Under the pieces are notes generated by a model. The model saw only the letters and a program-made list of their open reading frames with translations, ran no database searches and was not told the DNA's origin. From JAWKOK01 sp963765875 (lineage in GTDB: Bacteria; Chloroflexota; Anaerolineae; Caldilineales; Caldilineaceae), in contig CAVXYK010000024.1 in NCBI GenBank assembly GCA_963765875.1, forward strand, positions 1 through 49,831: DNA of 49,831 bases, written 5' to 3'. The position numbers and the translations under genes are program-made. Below are positions 1 through 9,077 of this stretch, one piece after another (the first letter of the stretch is position 1; every line of letters begins with the position of its first letter).

Positions 1-276
1 GCCAATGACCCGCCCCTGCTGGTCGGCGATGAACCGACCGGAAACCTGGACTCGAAGACGGCAAATGAAGTATTTAAATACTTTCTCAAGCTGGTCGAAA
101 GCGGCAAGACGATGCTCATGGTCACCCACGACAAGGAACTGGCGACACGCATGCCACGCACGATTGAGATTACCAACGGTCAAATCACGAGCGACACCCG
201 TCCGCGGCAGTCCCGGCACTCGCACCAATCGCCGAATTATCATGTTGCCGCAATGGAAGCAGTGCAATCGATATGA
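1..276 (+). CDS. ABC transporter ATP-binding protein, C-terminal part (LolD/MacB type), cut by window edge
   Basis: The reading frame is open from base 1 and ends with TGA at 274-276, giving 91 residues of the C-terminal end of an ABC ATPase. The Walker B/D-loop segment LLVGDEPTGNLDSKT and the H-loop MVTHD are both intact; the TGNLDSKT form is typical of the LolD/FtsE/MacB group that powers FtsX-type permeases. The Walker A and signature motifs lie outside the window. The stop codon overlaps the ATG of the permease gene (ATGA at 273-276), so both belong to one transcript. It would act at the cytoplasmic face of the membrane. The substrate cannot be told from sequence. Because the partner permease is broken, this ATPase may have lost its function. 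Confidence 0.88.
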   Translation, partial: ANDPPLLVGDEPTGNLDSKTANEVFKYFLKLVESGKTMLMVTHDKELATRMPRTIEITNGQITSDTRPRQSRHSHQSPNYHVAAMEAVQSI

Positions 277-1175
277 GTGCAATGGTACAGAAAGTTTGGG
301 CAGACCCTGGGGGAACAAGGGGCGAACCCTTCAAGTGACCTTTATCATCGCCATGAGCCTTTTGGCGTTGGTTTGGTGATAGGGGGGAAAAATCTCATTT
401 CGCAGGCAATTACGGGAATGCCTGGCTGCAAGGCAATCCCCCTGCAATCAAGATCTACGTTAATCCGTTCGTCGAATCAGGCCAACTGTTTGCTCTAAAG
501 CACATCGACGGTATTAACGAAGTAGAGGGCTTCCAAACGGCAACCATCGAGTGGAGACACAATTCTGATGAGCCGTGGCAATGCAGTCCTCAACGCCCAC
601 GACGACTATCTCAATCAGAAGATCGCCAGGCAGGTGCTGCTAGATGGCCAATGGCCGCTTCGCAAGGTCTTTGCCATGGAAAACGGCTTCGAGTCTACGG
701 ATAATCTATCAATTGGCGATGTGATCCAGGTCCGTATTGACGATCAGGGATGCGATGTAGAAATTGGCGGCACGCTCAACGCCTTTGATATCGCCCCGGC
801 CTTTGCTGACGATCTGGTGCATATATGACCAGGAGCCGGTTGGCCGACCTGACCGGACGCGAGGACTACAATGTGATTGCTGCCAAGGATCTCAGTTTCG
901 ACTGGCAACGGGCGCAAGCCGCCGATGCCGAACTCAAGGACCGGCTGGACAAGTTGGAGATTGAGTCAACAGGGGCCATTCCACCATTTCTGGATAGAGT
1001 AGCCGAGCCTGAACGACATTTCGCTCAAAATATCCTGACGCCTCCTTTACGTTACTGGGCGTCATCGGCGGTCTGATCGTCATATTGGGCATGTTCCTTG
1101 TCTTCAACAGCGTAAGCGCCATTATCGTCCAGCAGGTCAGCCAGATTGGCGTCATGAAGGCGCTTGGCGCCGTAC
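273..1175 (+). pseudogene. FtsX-family ABC permease, N-terminal half, broken by several frameshifts
   Basis: A permease reading frame starts at the ATG at 273 (MSAMVQKVWAD) but runs through all three frames. GNKGRTLQVTFIIAMSLLAL continues in frame 2 at about 310-378, GLVIGGKNLISQAIT in frame 1 at about 371-415, and an extracytoplasmic segment with ALKHIDGINEVEGFQTATIE in another frame at about 490-550. Further pieces follow at 568-828 and 825-1076. The second membrane block (GMFLVFNSVSAIIVQQVSQI) is in frame 2 at about 1090-1170, and about one missing base near 1175 separates it from the open C-terminal half. Each piece resembles the expected MacB/FtsX-type permease in the correct order, so this is one gene with at least five frame changes. 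True decay is more likely than sequencing error, but raw reads were not available. Confidence 0.75.
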
Positions 1176-1197
1176 GGGCCAGATTCTGCAGGTCTAT

Positions 1198-2700
1198 TTG
1201 CTCCTCGTCATCACCTATGGCGTATTGGCCGCCATCATCTCGGTGCCGTTGGCGGCTATGGCGGCCCATGGCATCAGGCTCTTCTTTAGCAGCCAGACCG
1301 GCGTGTTGGACCGCAGCTTTGCCCTCGACTCGACAGCCGTGATTGTCCAAATCCTGGTGGCGCTTCTTGCGCCGCTGCTGGCTTCGTTGGGGCCGATTCT
1401 CTCCGGCGCTCGCATCACCGTACGCGAGGCGATCAGCACCTACGGTTTGGGAGGCGCTTCCGGCTTGATCGAGCACTTCGTCGCGAACGCGCAATTGCTT
1501 CCCTATACACTACTTCTGACCATCGCCAACACGTTTCGAAACAAGCCGCGCCTGGCATTCACCCAAATATCGCTGGTCGGCAGCGGCATTATTTTCATCA
1601 CGGTGCTTGGCGTGCGAGATTCGACCAACTATACTTTTGGCACGGAGTTGACATCAATCCACCAATACCCGGTCACGCTTGAATTTGAGGAGGACGAACG
1701 CATTTCCCGCATCGCGCCGATGACACTGGCACAGCCGGGAGTGGCTGCGCTGGAAATGTGGAACGTGGAGAAGGCCACCGTACGCCCGGCAATGCAAAGA
1801 GAATACACGGTAGACGACAGACAAACGCTCCTGTTTGGCTTACCGTCTGACTCACAGATGTACACTCCAAAGATCACCATGGGGCGCTGGCTTCTCCCTG
1901 AGGATGGACGTGCGGTCGTACTGCACGAAGAACTGGCGGCCAAAGTTGGCGTGGGCGTTGGGGACTGGGTCACCTTTCGCTATCGCGCCGGCAAGGAATC
2001 GAATTGGCAGGTCGTTGGCCTGTTCTTTGATCCGGCCAAGGACAATCTGGTGATGATGTCGCAACCTGCCCTGGCGCAGGTGCTGAGTCAAACAAATCGA
2101 GCCAACACGCTCTGGATTCAGACGACGGAAACTGATGCCAAGACCACAGAAAGGATGGCAACTGAATTGGCACGATATTTCGAGGAGAAAAACGTCGGTA
2201 TCTCACTCGATACCGTCTTCAATGCCCAGACGGTGACGGGCATCGGCGAACGTCGTCTGCACGCCTATGGGGTCATTGTCGGGCTACTCTCCATCATGGC
2301 ATTGGTCATCGCGGGAATCGGCGGCATGGGACTGAGCGGCATGCTCTCCCTGAGCGTCCTGGAGCGCACTAGAGAAATCGGCGTCATGCGTGCCATTGGC
2401 GCAGCATCGAGTACCATCACACGTCTATTTATCGGTGAGGGGTTGATCCAAGCCCTGCTCAGTTGGCTCATCGCGCTGCCCATGGGCATTGCCTTAGCCT
2501 ATCTAATGTCCACCAGAGTGATCAGCACCATCCTGGATGACCAGTTGGTCTATCAGTTCACACTCCGTGGACCTCTGCTCTGGCTCGTCCTGGTCTCCAT
2601 GCTCGCTGTACTCGCCAGTTGGTTTCCGGCCCGCAAAGCAACGCGAATTAGCGTGCGAGAAAGCCTTGTCTATCAGGTAACTCTCACCTGGAAATTCTGA
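1198..2700 (+). CDS. FtsX-like permease, C-terminal half (remnant of the broken gene upstream)
   Basis: This is an open stretch of 500 codons that joins in order to the broken N-terminal half. It begins inside a membrane segment (LLLVITYGVLAAIISVPLAA), has two more hydrophobic segments to about residue 150, then a long extracytoplasmic domain. It ends with the classical FtsX domain: three membrane spans around residues 355-490 and the coupling motif ERTREIGVMRAIGA, which docks on the ABC ATPase. The whole gene would encode a permease of about 800 residues with two FtsX-type membrane blocks, as in large MacB-like exporters of Gram-positives and Chloroflexota. The start at 1198 is only the first ATG after the last frameshift and is not a natural start. 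The half is long and undamaged, so inactivation is probably recent or the errors are local. Confidence 0.7.
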   Translation: MLLVITYGVLAAIISVPLAAMAAHGIRLFFSSQTGVLDRSFALDSTAVIVQILVALLAPLLASLGPILSGARITVREAISTYGLGGASGLIEHFVANAQLLPYTLLLTIANTFRNKPRLAFTQISLVGSGIIFITVLGVRDSTNYTFGTELTSIHQYPVTLEFEEDERISRIAPMTLAQPGVAALEMWNVEKATVRPAMQREYTVDDRQTLLFGLPSDSQMYTPKITMGRWLLPEDGRAVVLHEELAAKVGVGVGDWVTFRYRAGKESNWQVVGLFFDPAKDNLVMMSQPALAQVLSQTNRANTLWIQTTETDAKTTERMATELARYFEEKNVGISLDTVFNAQTVTGIGERRLHAYGVIVGLLSIMALVIAGIGGMGLSGMLSLSVLERTREIGVMRAIGAASSTITRLFIGEGLIQALLSWLIALPMGIALAYLMSTRVISTILDDQLVYQFTLRGPLLWLVLVSMLAVLASWFPARKATRISVRESLVYQVTLTWKF

Positions 2701-2732
2701 AACCTCCAGACAGCTCCATGAAAGGGAAAACC

Positions 2733-3254
2733 ATGATCATTAAAGAGAAGGTCGTAGCCGCAATGAACGCGCAGATCAAGAGCGAGTTTTCGGCTTCAGC
2801 CCAATACATTGCCATAGCCGTCTACTTCGACGAAGCAGCCCTGCCCGACCTGGCCGGTTTCTTCTACCGCCAGTCCGAAGAAGAGCATATGCACGCCATG
2901 AAATTCGTTCACTTCATGTTGGAGGCGGGTGCGAAACCCATTATCCCAGGTACGCCTGAGCTAAAGAACGATTTTGACGGTGCAGCCGATGCTGTGCAAT
3001 ATGCCTTGACCCAGGAAATGAAGGTGACGGATGAGATCAATCGCCTAGTTTCTTTGGCAGTCTCAGAGGGCGATCATGCCAGCAACCAGTTCTTGCAATG
3101 GTTTGTCACCGAACAAGTGGAAGAGGTCGACACGATGACGACCCTGTTGCAGACCATTAAGCATGCCGCCGGCAACTTGTTGCTGGTCGAGGAGTTCGTC
3201 CGTCGCAACCAACAGCATGCTGCGGGTGGTGAAGCAGCCGCTGATGCAGCCTGA
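2733..3254 (+). CDS. Ferritin (bacterial FtnA type)
   Basis: Non-haem ferritin of 173 residues, storing iron as ferric mineral in a 24-subunit cytosolic shell. The four-helix bundle is complete: E18 and Y25 in SEFSASAQYIA, and the EExxH motif (E50, E51, H54) in SEEEHMHAMKF form the ferroxidase centre, followed by the third and fourth helices with conserved glutamates (EMKVTDEI; QVEEVDTM). Length fits bacterial FtnA, apart from an alanine-rich tail of about ten residues. An upstream in-frame ATG exists at 2718, but the ATG at 2733 is preceded by AAAGGGA and gives the normal N-terminus (MIIKEKVVAAMN). It is a stand-alone gene downstream of the broken permease; no Fur-like site was recognised. 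Confidence 0.93.
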   Translation: MIIKEKVVAAMNAQIKSEFSASAQYIAIAVYFDEAALPDLAGFFYRQSEEEHMHAMKFVHFMLEAGAKPIIPGTPELKNDFDGAADAVQYALTQEMKVTDEINRLVSLAVSEGDHASNQFLQWFVTEQVEEVDTMTTLLQTIKHAAGNLLLVEEFVRRNQQHAAGGEAAADAA

Positions 3255-3836
3255 TCTGGCTGCCGACAACACTGGCATCTGAACATTTTCCAATTGTGTC
3301 GGACCGTCATGATATGCAATATCAGTAGTTCACGATTTGTCATTCCGTTCAATAAGCATGACCGGAGGGAAGAGGAATCTCAGTTCGCACAGGGGAGATT
3401 CCCGTCGCTTCGCTCCATCGGAATGACAATGGCACTGAATTCGTGAACTACTGAATATCTGAAAATCGGGGCTGCTGTTCGATTCCTTGATGTCGACGAC
3501 GCCAAGATGGCTAAGCCCATTCCAGAAAAAACAGATATCCCCGTGCAAGTGCCCGGCACGGCCCGCAAACAGGATCTCCTGACCGGATTTCAACTGGGCC
3601 GTGCCGGGCACTTTGGGAGAACCATTACCTTGCGTTGGCCTCAGCCGCTGAGAACTAAGCTGCCTCAGCCGCTTCTCGCTGTAAGCGGCGGATATCAACC
3701 CTGCCGGAGCGAAGCCGCCCGTCTGAGTTTTACGCGATTGCCCTAGGGAATGACTGGTGCTGCGTTGACACTCGGTTCGACTTACAGTAGCCTATCTGTG
3801 ACGACAACCGCTTCTCAATTGGAAAGAGATTCACTT
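3255..3836. repeat. Intergenic region with two nested palindromic elements; no gene
   Basis: No credible gene is seen here. The first element is a triple nested inverted repeat: outer arms 3324-3335 and 3441-3452 (AGTAGTTCACGA), middle arms 3339-3347 and 3419-3427 (GTCATTCCG) and inner arms 3374-3381 and 3395-3402 (GGAATCTC). The second has perfect 16-bp arms at 3549-3564 and 3596-3611 (GTGCCCGGCACGGCCC). Related GGAATCTT/CGGAATGAC elements recur at about 15.5 kb. They look like dispersed non-coding elements rather than operators. The weak open frame from 3507 is spanned by the second palindrome and was rejected as a gene. Confidence 0.75.
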
Positions 3837-5361
3837 GTGTCAACACGGATCATAGGCGCCGATGAGGCCGCCGCCCTCGTCGGGACCGGCGACTTTGTCG
3901 CCATTCAAGGATCAGGCGGCGGCGTTGCCGAGCCGACCGCGCTCGATCTACGCCCTACGTCAGCGCTTCTTGGCAGAATCCGCTCCCACAGGCTTGACCC
4001 TCTGTCATGCCACCGGCCTCGGCGATCGAGACAAGATCGGCACTGACTATCTGGCGATGCCGGGTCTGGTCAAGCGTGATATTGCCGGCCACCTGGCCAT
4101 GGCCCCCAAGATGGCGCAGATGATCATGGACGAGCAGATCGAGAGCTACAACTTCCCCCAGGGCGTGCTTTCTCAGATGTTCAGCACGGTTGCCGCACGG
4201 CGTCCCGGCGTCTTCACCAAGGTGGGACTGCACACCTACATCGACCCGCGCATTGAGGGCGGCAAGATGAACGCCGTCACCACCGACGATCTGGTGCGCG
4301 TCATGGAGATCGACGGCGAAGAATGGCTCTTTTTCCCTAGCTTCAAGATCGACGTGGCCTTTGTGCGCGGCACCACGGCCGACACCAAGGGCAACATCAG
4401 TTCAGAAGAAGAGGCCGCCATCCTCGAAGGCATCTCGATAGCCCAGGCCGCCAAGGCCTGCGGCGGCCTCGTCATCGCCCAGGTCAAGTATCTGGCCGAG
4501 GCCGGCAGCATCGATCCGCGTACGGTGCGCATCCCCGGCGTCTGCGTCGACTATGTCGTGGTCGATCCGCAGCAGAAACAGACGACCCTCGACTTCTACA
4601 ACCCGGCTTTCAGCGGCGAGGTCAAGATGCCGCTGGAACGGATCGCTCCGTTGCCATTGGGGCCGCGCAAGGTCATCGCCCGACGGGCAGCCAAGGAACT
4701 TTTCGCAGATGCTGTGGTCAATCTGGGCGTGGGCATACCCAGCGGCGTGGCCTCGGTGGCAGCGGAAGAGGGCATCCTCGATAGCTTGACCTTCACCGTC
4801 GAGCATGGCATCGTCGGCGGCATGCCCGCGGGCGGCGTCATCTTCGGCGTCGCCTACAACCCGGAGGCCATCATTGAAGAGGACGCCCAGTTCAACTTTT
4901 TCGATGGCGGCGGACTGGATCTGGCGATTCTGGGCATGGCGCAGATGGACGGTGCAGGCAACGTCAATGCCAGCAAGGTGCCCGGCATGCTTTCGGGGTG
5001 CGGCGGTTTCATCAACATTTCACAGAACGCCAAGCGTGTCGTCTTCTGCGGAACCCTGACCACCAAGGGCTTGCGCTGCAAGATGGGCGAGGGCCGGATC
5101 GAAATCGAGCAAGAAGGCTCCATCGGCAAATTCGTGGATGATGTCGCGCAGATCACATTCAGCGGCGACTATGCGCGTTCCACCGGGCAGCCCGTTCTTT
5201 ACGTGACTGAACGGGCCGTCTTCGAGTTGACGTTGACGGGCGTACAGCTCAAAGAGATCGCGCCTGGTATCGATCTTCAGCGGGACGTGCTGGATCAGAT
5301 GGACTTCCAGCCCATCCTGCCGGATGAGCTGGTGTTGATGGAAGCGGGAATCTTCCGCTAG
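3837..5361 (+). CDS. Class I CoA-transferase (propionate/acetate CoA-transferase, YdiF type), one frameshift
   Basis: Transfers CoA between acyl-CoA and short-chain carboxylates. Both halves of the fused alpha-beta CoA-transferase fold are present, and TVEHGIVGG carries the glutamate expected to form the glutamyl-CoA thioester intermediate. The natural start is probably the GTG at 3837, behind GGAAAGAG, giving STRIIGADEAAALVGTGDF. That frame fails at about 3945; removing the single G at 3945 restores TALIYALRQRFLAES and yields an intact protein of about 507 residues, the usual family length. The uninterrupted frame runs from 3862 to 5361. The single extra base in otherwise perfect sequence may be a sequencing error or a fresh mutation. 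An enoyl-CoA hydratase follows 124 bp downstream, suggesting a short acyl-CoA pathway. Confidence 0.88.
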
Positions 5362-5485
5362 GTCAGGCGAGCAGACGGCAAAGTTCTGAACGAGAGCGTA
5401 CGACGCACGCGGCTGAGCGATCAACCCCGAAGGCGCGCTTTTGCCAAAGGCCCAACTTCTTATCCACTACGAGAGGACATCAACA

Positions 5486-6262
5486 ATGCAGACCGACGTT
5501 CGCTTGACCTACGACAGCGACATCGCCTACCTCACTTTCATCACCGAACCGCCGGGCAAACCGGCCACGATCGACTACGATGTGCTGACCCAGATGGATC
5601 AGGCGCTCGACGAAGTCGAGAATCGGCTGGACGAATTGACGGCGCTCGTGGTCCAGGCGGAGGGCGAGCGCTATTTCGTCGTCGGGGCCAACATCCGCGC
5701 ATTGGAAACCCTCAACGCCGAGACTATCGTCGAGTGGGTGGGGCGCGGTCACAGAGTTTTCAACCGGCTGGAAGCGCTGGCCCTGCCCGTCATCGCGCGG
5801 ATCAATGGTTTCGCCCTGGGCGGCGGACTTGAACTGGCCATGGCCTGCGATCTGATCGTGGCGTCCGAGGGCTCGAGATTCGGCCAGCCGGAGGCCAATC
5901 TTGGGCTGGTGGCCGGTTGGGGTGGAACGGCTCGATTGCCCCAAAGAGTCGGCGTAGCCAAGGCCAAGGAACTCTTCTTCACCGGGCGTGCCATCAGCGC
6001 AGAGACGGCGCTTGGCTACGGGTTGATCAACTTCGTCGGTGACAAAGAGGCAGTCGACGCCTATCTGGACCAACTATTTGAGGAGATGCGACCGCTGAGC
6101 GCGTCCGCCATCGGCCACATGAAGCTCCTGGTCAATGCCGGCGCGCAGATGACACAGGAAGAGAGTGGCGCAGCCGAGGCAGAAGCCTCACATGAGCTTC
6201 TTTCCAGTACAGATACTCAGAAGCGCATCTCTACATTTTTGGATAGTCGCAAGTCCAGATGA
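5486..6262 (+). CDS. Enoyl-CoA hydratase/isomerase (crotonase family)
   Basis: Protein of 258 residues of the crotonase fold, expected to hydrate 2-enoyl-CoA to 3-hydroxyacyl-CoA. The oxyanion-hole segment NGFALGGGLELAMACDL is intact. Both positions of the catalytic glutamates are kept: the E in GQPEANLGLVAGWGGTARL and the E in AKAKELFFTGRAIS. The first oxyanion loop reads YFVVGANI in place of the common FSAGADI, an unusual but tolerated form. The start at 5486 follows GAGAGGAC; an earlier in-frame ATG at 5441 would add 15 unconserved residues. It lies directly downstream of the CoA-transferase in the same direction and is probably co-transcribed. The chain-length preference cannot be told. 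Confidence 0.92.
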   Translation: MQTDVRLTYDSDIAYLTFITEPPGKPATIDYDVLTQMDQALDEVENRLDELTALVVQAEGERYFVVGANIRALETLNAETIVEWVGRGHRVFNRLEALALPVIARINGFALGGGLELAMACDLIVASEGSRFGQPEANLGLVAGWGGTARLPQRVGVAKAKELFFTGRAISAETALGYGLINFVGDKEAVDAYLDQLFEEMRPLSASAIGHMKLLVNAGAQMTQEESGAAEAEASHELLSSTDTQKRISTFLDSRKSR

Positions 6263-7017
6263 GGCCAATCCAAGGAAATGATTCAGGTGTGTTGGCGAAA
6301 AGCGCCTGCTGCGCAAACAAAACAAGTTGAGACGTGTAGGGACATGGCATTCCCTGTCTAGCCGGCCTCTGACAAATCGATTCCCAATAGCTATGCATCG
6401 ACCCGTTGCTAATACGGGTCTAGGAATGCCTTGTCCATACTTGGTATTGCACGAGGTCTTGGGTAAGCGGACAAGGCATTCCTAGAATCTTTCCAATTGG
6501 TAGTAAAGGTCTCGAAGGTCGAATCAGTAACCGTAAACGATGGGGCTGCGGGGAATGCCTCGTCCCTACAGGTGCTCGTTCAACTCGTTTTGCACACACC
6601 CAAATGAATCTTCCAAAAGCCCCGGGCGGATCTTCTTCTCTGGAACGGCCGAATAGGATGGTGTGCCATCCTATCCAGGCCTTCCCGAACCTCAGACCAA
6701 TATGGAAAAATGGTTGTATACGAAGAAACACGAACTCTCACGCAGGGCGCACTGCTTCGTGTCCTTTCAGTGCACCCTCATGGATCAGTATTTCTCTGAA
6801 TTACATTAGCTGATTTCACCGGTTCTTTTTGAGATCTCGTTTCTGCGGTAAACTGTGCGTAGCGAAACTTCACAGTCGGCTTGAAAACCCTTGGTTGATT
6901 GCCGGCTGCAAAGCAGTACAGATCCGACCGTCTAGAGTTCCAGTTGCACCCTTCCTCCGGTTTTGGCAAGTCCCGGCTTTGATATGTAGACGTTCCTGCA
7001 AAGCGGGAAGACGTTGA
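6263..7017. repeat. Intergenic region with palindromic element; no gene seen
   Basis: No coding gene was recognised in this 750-bp stretch. It contains a perfect 17-bp inverted repeat (CTAGGAATGCCTTGTCC at 6420-6436 and its complement at 6469-6485). Related half-copies are seen near 6338 (GGGACATGGCATTCCCTGTC) and 6550 (GGGAATGCCTCGTCCCTAC). The same GTAGGGACA word returns in the palindrome at 18724-18756. The remainder up to the repeat array at 7018 shows no recognisable structure. Confidence 0.6.
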
Positions 7018-7092
7018 ACACTGTGACATTTCCGTTCAGTGACATTTGCATGCGTTCAGTGACATTTCCGTTCAGTGACATTTCCGTTCAGT
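7018..7092 (+). promoter_or_regulatory. Direct-repeat array just upstream of the AOR gene, possible operator
   Basis: The 15-mer CGTTCAGTGACATTT occurs perfectly at 7033-7047, 7053-7067 and 7069-7083, with a degenerate copy before (ACTGTGACATTT at about 7020-7031) and a half copy after (CGTTCAGT at 7085-7092). Start-to-start spacing is 20, 16 and 16 bp. The array ends 20 bp before the ATG at 7112, leaving only the ribosome-binding site GAGGAG between. Such a cluster of short direct repeats in a leader suggests cooperative binding of a regulator, or slippage-derived repeats. No regulator that binds it can be named. Confidence 0.55.
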
Positions 7093-7111
7093 TATTCGAG
7101 GAGAAACCACA

Positions 7112-8992
7112 ATGCCTGCTGCATACAACGGCAAGATCCTGCATGTCGACCTGACCGAAGGTCGCACGTGGGTCGAAGAACCAAGTGAACTTATCTATCG
7201 CAAGTATCTGGGCGGCAGCGCCATGGCCAGCTATTTCATGCTGCGCGACATCCCGGTCGGGGCCGAGCCGCTGGGGCCGGAGAATAACCTGATCATCATG
7301 ACCAGCGTCACCAACGGTCTGCCGCTCTCAGGCTGCAACCGCTATACTGTGGCCGGCAAATCGCCCCTGACCGGCGGCTTTGGCGAGGCCGAGGCCGGCG
7401 GCTACTGGGGTCCCGAGCTGAAACGAACCGGGTTTGACGGCGTCATCGTCCATGGCCAATCTGAAACGCCGGTCTATCTCTACGTCTCCGACGGTGTTTG
7501 CGAGATCCGCGACGCCACCAAGTATTGGGGCAAGTTGGCAGGCGAGGTGCAGGACAGCATCATCGAGGATCTTGGCGACAAGCGCGCCCGTGTATTGCAG
7601 ACAGGCGTCAGCGGCGAGAACCTGGTGCTCTACGCGGCTATCGTCAACGAGCTACGTCACTTCCACGGTCGAGCCGGTCTGGGTGCGGTGATGGGCAGCA
7701 AGAAGCTCAAGGCCATCGTCGTGCGCGGACGCGAGCGCATCCGCCCCGAAGCGCCTGAGGATGCAAAACAAGTGCTTCAATGGTGGCGTGATAACTACGA
7801 TCAAGAAGCCGACGGCATGCACCAGTTCGGCACGGCCGGCGGCGTCGGCGGGCTGGACCTGGACGGCATTCTGCCCACGCGCAATTTCCGGGACGGCTCG
7901 TTTGAGGAAGCGCAAAACATCACCGGCCAGACCATGGCCAACACTATCCTCGTCAATCGTGGCACCTGCTACTCATGTGGCGTGGCCTGTAAGCGCGAGG
8001 TCGAGGTCGAAGAACGGGGCGTCTCTGCCAAATATGGCGGCATGGAATACGAGATCATCGGCGCGCTGGGTTCCTGCTGCGGCGTCGGCGATCTGGCTGC
8101 CGTGGCCGAGGGCTCGCAATGGGTCAACAAGTATGTGATGGACGGCATCTCGGCCGGCGTAGCCATTGCCTTTGCCATGGAAGCCTACGAGAACGGCGTC
8201 CTGACCAAGGAAGATACCGATGGCATCGACCTGACTTTCGGCAACGCCGATGCCATGCTGGCCATGATCCACAAGATCGGCAAGCGTGAGGGGCTAGGCG
8301 ACTTGCTGGCCGACGGCGTCAAGATTGCCGCCGAGAAGCTGGGCCAGGGCACTGAAGCCTACGCCAACCACGTCAAGGGCCAGGAACTGCCCATGCATGA
8401 GCCACGCGGCAAGGTCGGCGTCGGCCTGGGCTACGCCATCTCACCCACCGGCGCAGATCACATGGAGGCTATCCACGATCCGTCGTTCGAAGCCTTCGGC
8501 ACCTTTGATGAAGGGTTCGAGACGCTGGGTATGCTGGAGCCGGTCGATCGCATGGATCTCGGACCGCGGAAGGTGCATGCTTTCGTGGTCGCTCAGCAAG
8601 TCTGGAGCCTCTACAACAGCGTCGGCATGTGTGACTTTGTGGGCATGCCCATCGGAGCGCTCAAGTTGGAGGAGCTGCGCGACTACATCAACGCGGCCAC
8701 CGGTTGGAACATGAGCATTTTCGAGTTGCTCAAGGTAGGTGAACGGGCCAATACGCTGGCACGTATCTACAACAACCGCGAGGGCTTCAGCATGGAAGAC
8801 GACACGCTGCCGCCGCGACTCTTCGAAGGCCTGAAGAACGGCAAGCTCGAAGGCGTCGCCATTGATCGTGGCGAACTAGCCGACTCTCTGCAAGTCTACT
8901 ATTCCATGGTTGGCTGGGACGCACACGGCGTGCCAACCGTTGCCAAGCTGGCCGATCTGGAACTACTCGATGACGTGATGGAAACTGCATAA
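7112..8992 (+). CDS. Aldehyde:ferredoxin oxidoreductase (tungsten/molybdenum bis-pterin enzyme)
   Basis: Protein of 626 residues that oxidises aldehydes to carboxylic acids with ferredoxin as electron acceptor, or the reverse. The N-terminal AOR domain (YNGKILHVDLTEG; GGSAMASYFML; SPLTGGFGEAEAGGYWG) binds the tungsto-bispterin. The [4Fe-4S] cluster ligands are C286, C289 and C293 in CYSCGVACK plus C507 in YNSVGMCDF, matching the spacing of Pyrococcus AOR. Length is typical. RBS GAGGAG lies 8 bases before the ATG. No cofactor-synthesis or ferredoxin genes are adjacent, so electron partners must be encoded elsewhere. A strong terminator follows directly, so the gene is monocistronic. The aldehyde substrate is unknown; the setting of sugar and acyl-CoA genes fits removal of sugar-derived aldehydes. 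Confidence 0.95.
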   Translation: MPAAYNGKILHVDLTEGRTWVEEPSELIYRKYLGGSAMASYFMLRDIPVGAEPLGPENNLIIMTSVTNGLPLSGCNRYTVAGKSPLTGGFGEAEAGGYWGPELKRTGFDGVIVHGQSETPVYLYVSDGVCEIRDATKYWGKLAGEVQDSIIEDLGDKRARVLQTGVSGENLVLYAAIVNELRHFHGRAGLGAVMGSKKLKAIVVRGRERIRPEAPEDAKQVLQWWRDNYDQEADGMHQFGTAGGVGGLDLDGILPTRNFRDGSFEEAQNITGQTMANTILVNRGTCYSCGVACKREVEVEERGVSAKYGGMEYEIIGALGSCCGVGDLAAVAEGSQWVNKYVMDGISAGVAIAFAMEAYENGVLTKEDTDGIDLTFGNADAMLAMIHKIGKREGLGDLLADGVKIAAEKLGQGTEAYANHVKGQELPMHEPRGKVGVGLGYAISPTGADHMEAIHDPSFEAFGTFDEGFETLGMLEPVDRMDLGPRKVHAFVVAQQVWSLYNSVGMCDFVGMPIGALKLEELRDYINAATGWNMSIFELLKVGERANTLARIYNNREGFSMEDDTLPPRLFEGLKNGKLEGVAIDRGELADSLQVYYSMVGWDAHGVPTVAKLADLELLDDVMETA

Positions 8993-9002
8993 CGACCACT
9001 TG

Positions 9003-9038
9003 GGGCCAGGCTCTGCGCGGAAGCCTGGCCCTTTTTTT
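9003..9038 (+). terminator. Rho-independent terminator after AOR
   Basis: A perfect 10-bp stem, GGGCCAGGCT at 9003-9012 paired with AGCCTGGCCC at 9022-9031, is followed by seven T at 9032-9038. It begins ten bases after the AOR stop codon and separates this gene from the next one. Confidence 0.9.
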
Positions 9039-9077
9039 GTTCACTTTCTGCCTCTCCAACTGGACGGAATCCACGAC

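Noticed and set aside
3507..3746. 79-codon frame starting MAKPIPEKTDIPVQVPG
   Set aside because: It is spanned by a perfect 16-bp inverted repeat (3549-3564 and 3596-3611) and matches no protein pattern; it is repeat DNA.
7018..7092. Replication origin iterons
   Set aside because: Short direct repeats resemble iterons, but there is no replication initiator gene, DnaA box or AT-rich unwinding region nearby.
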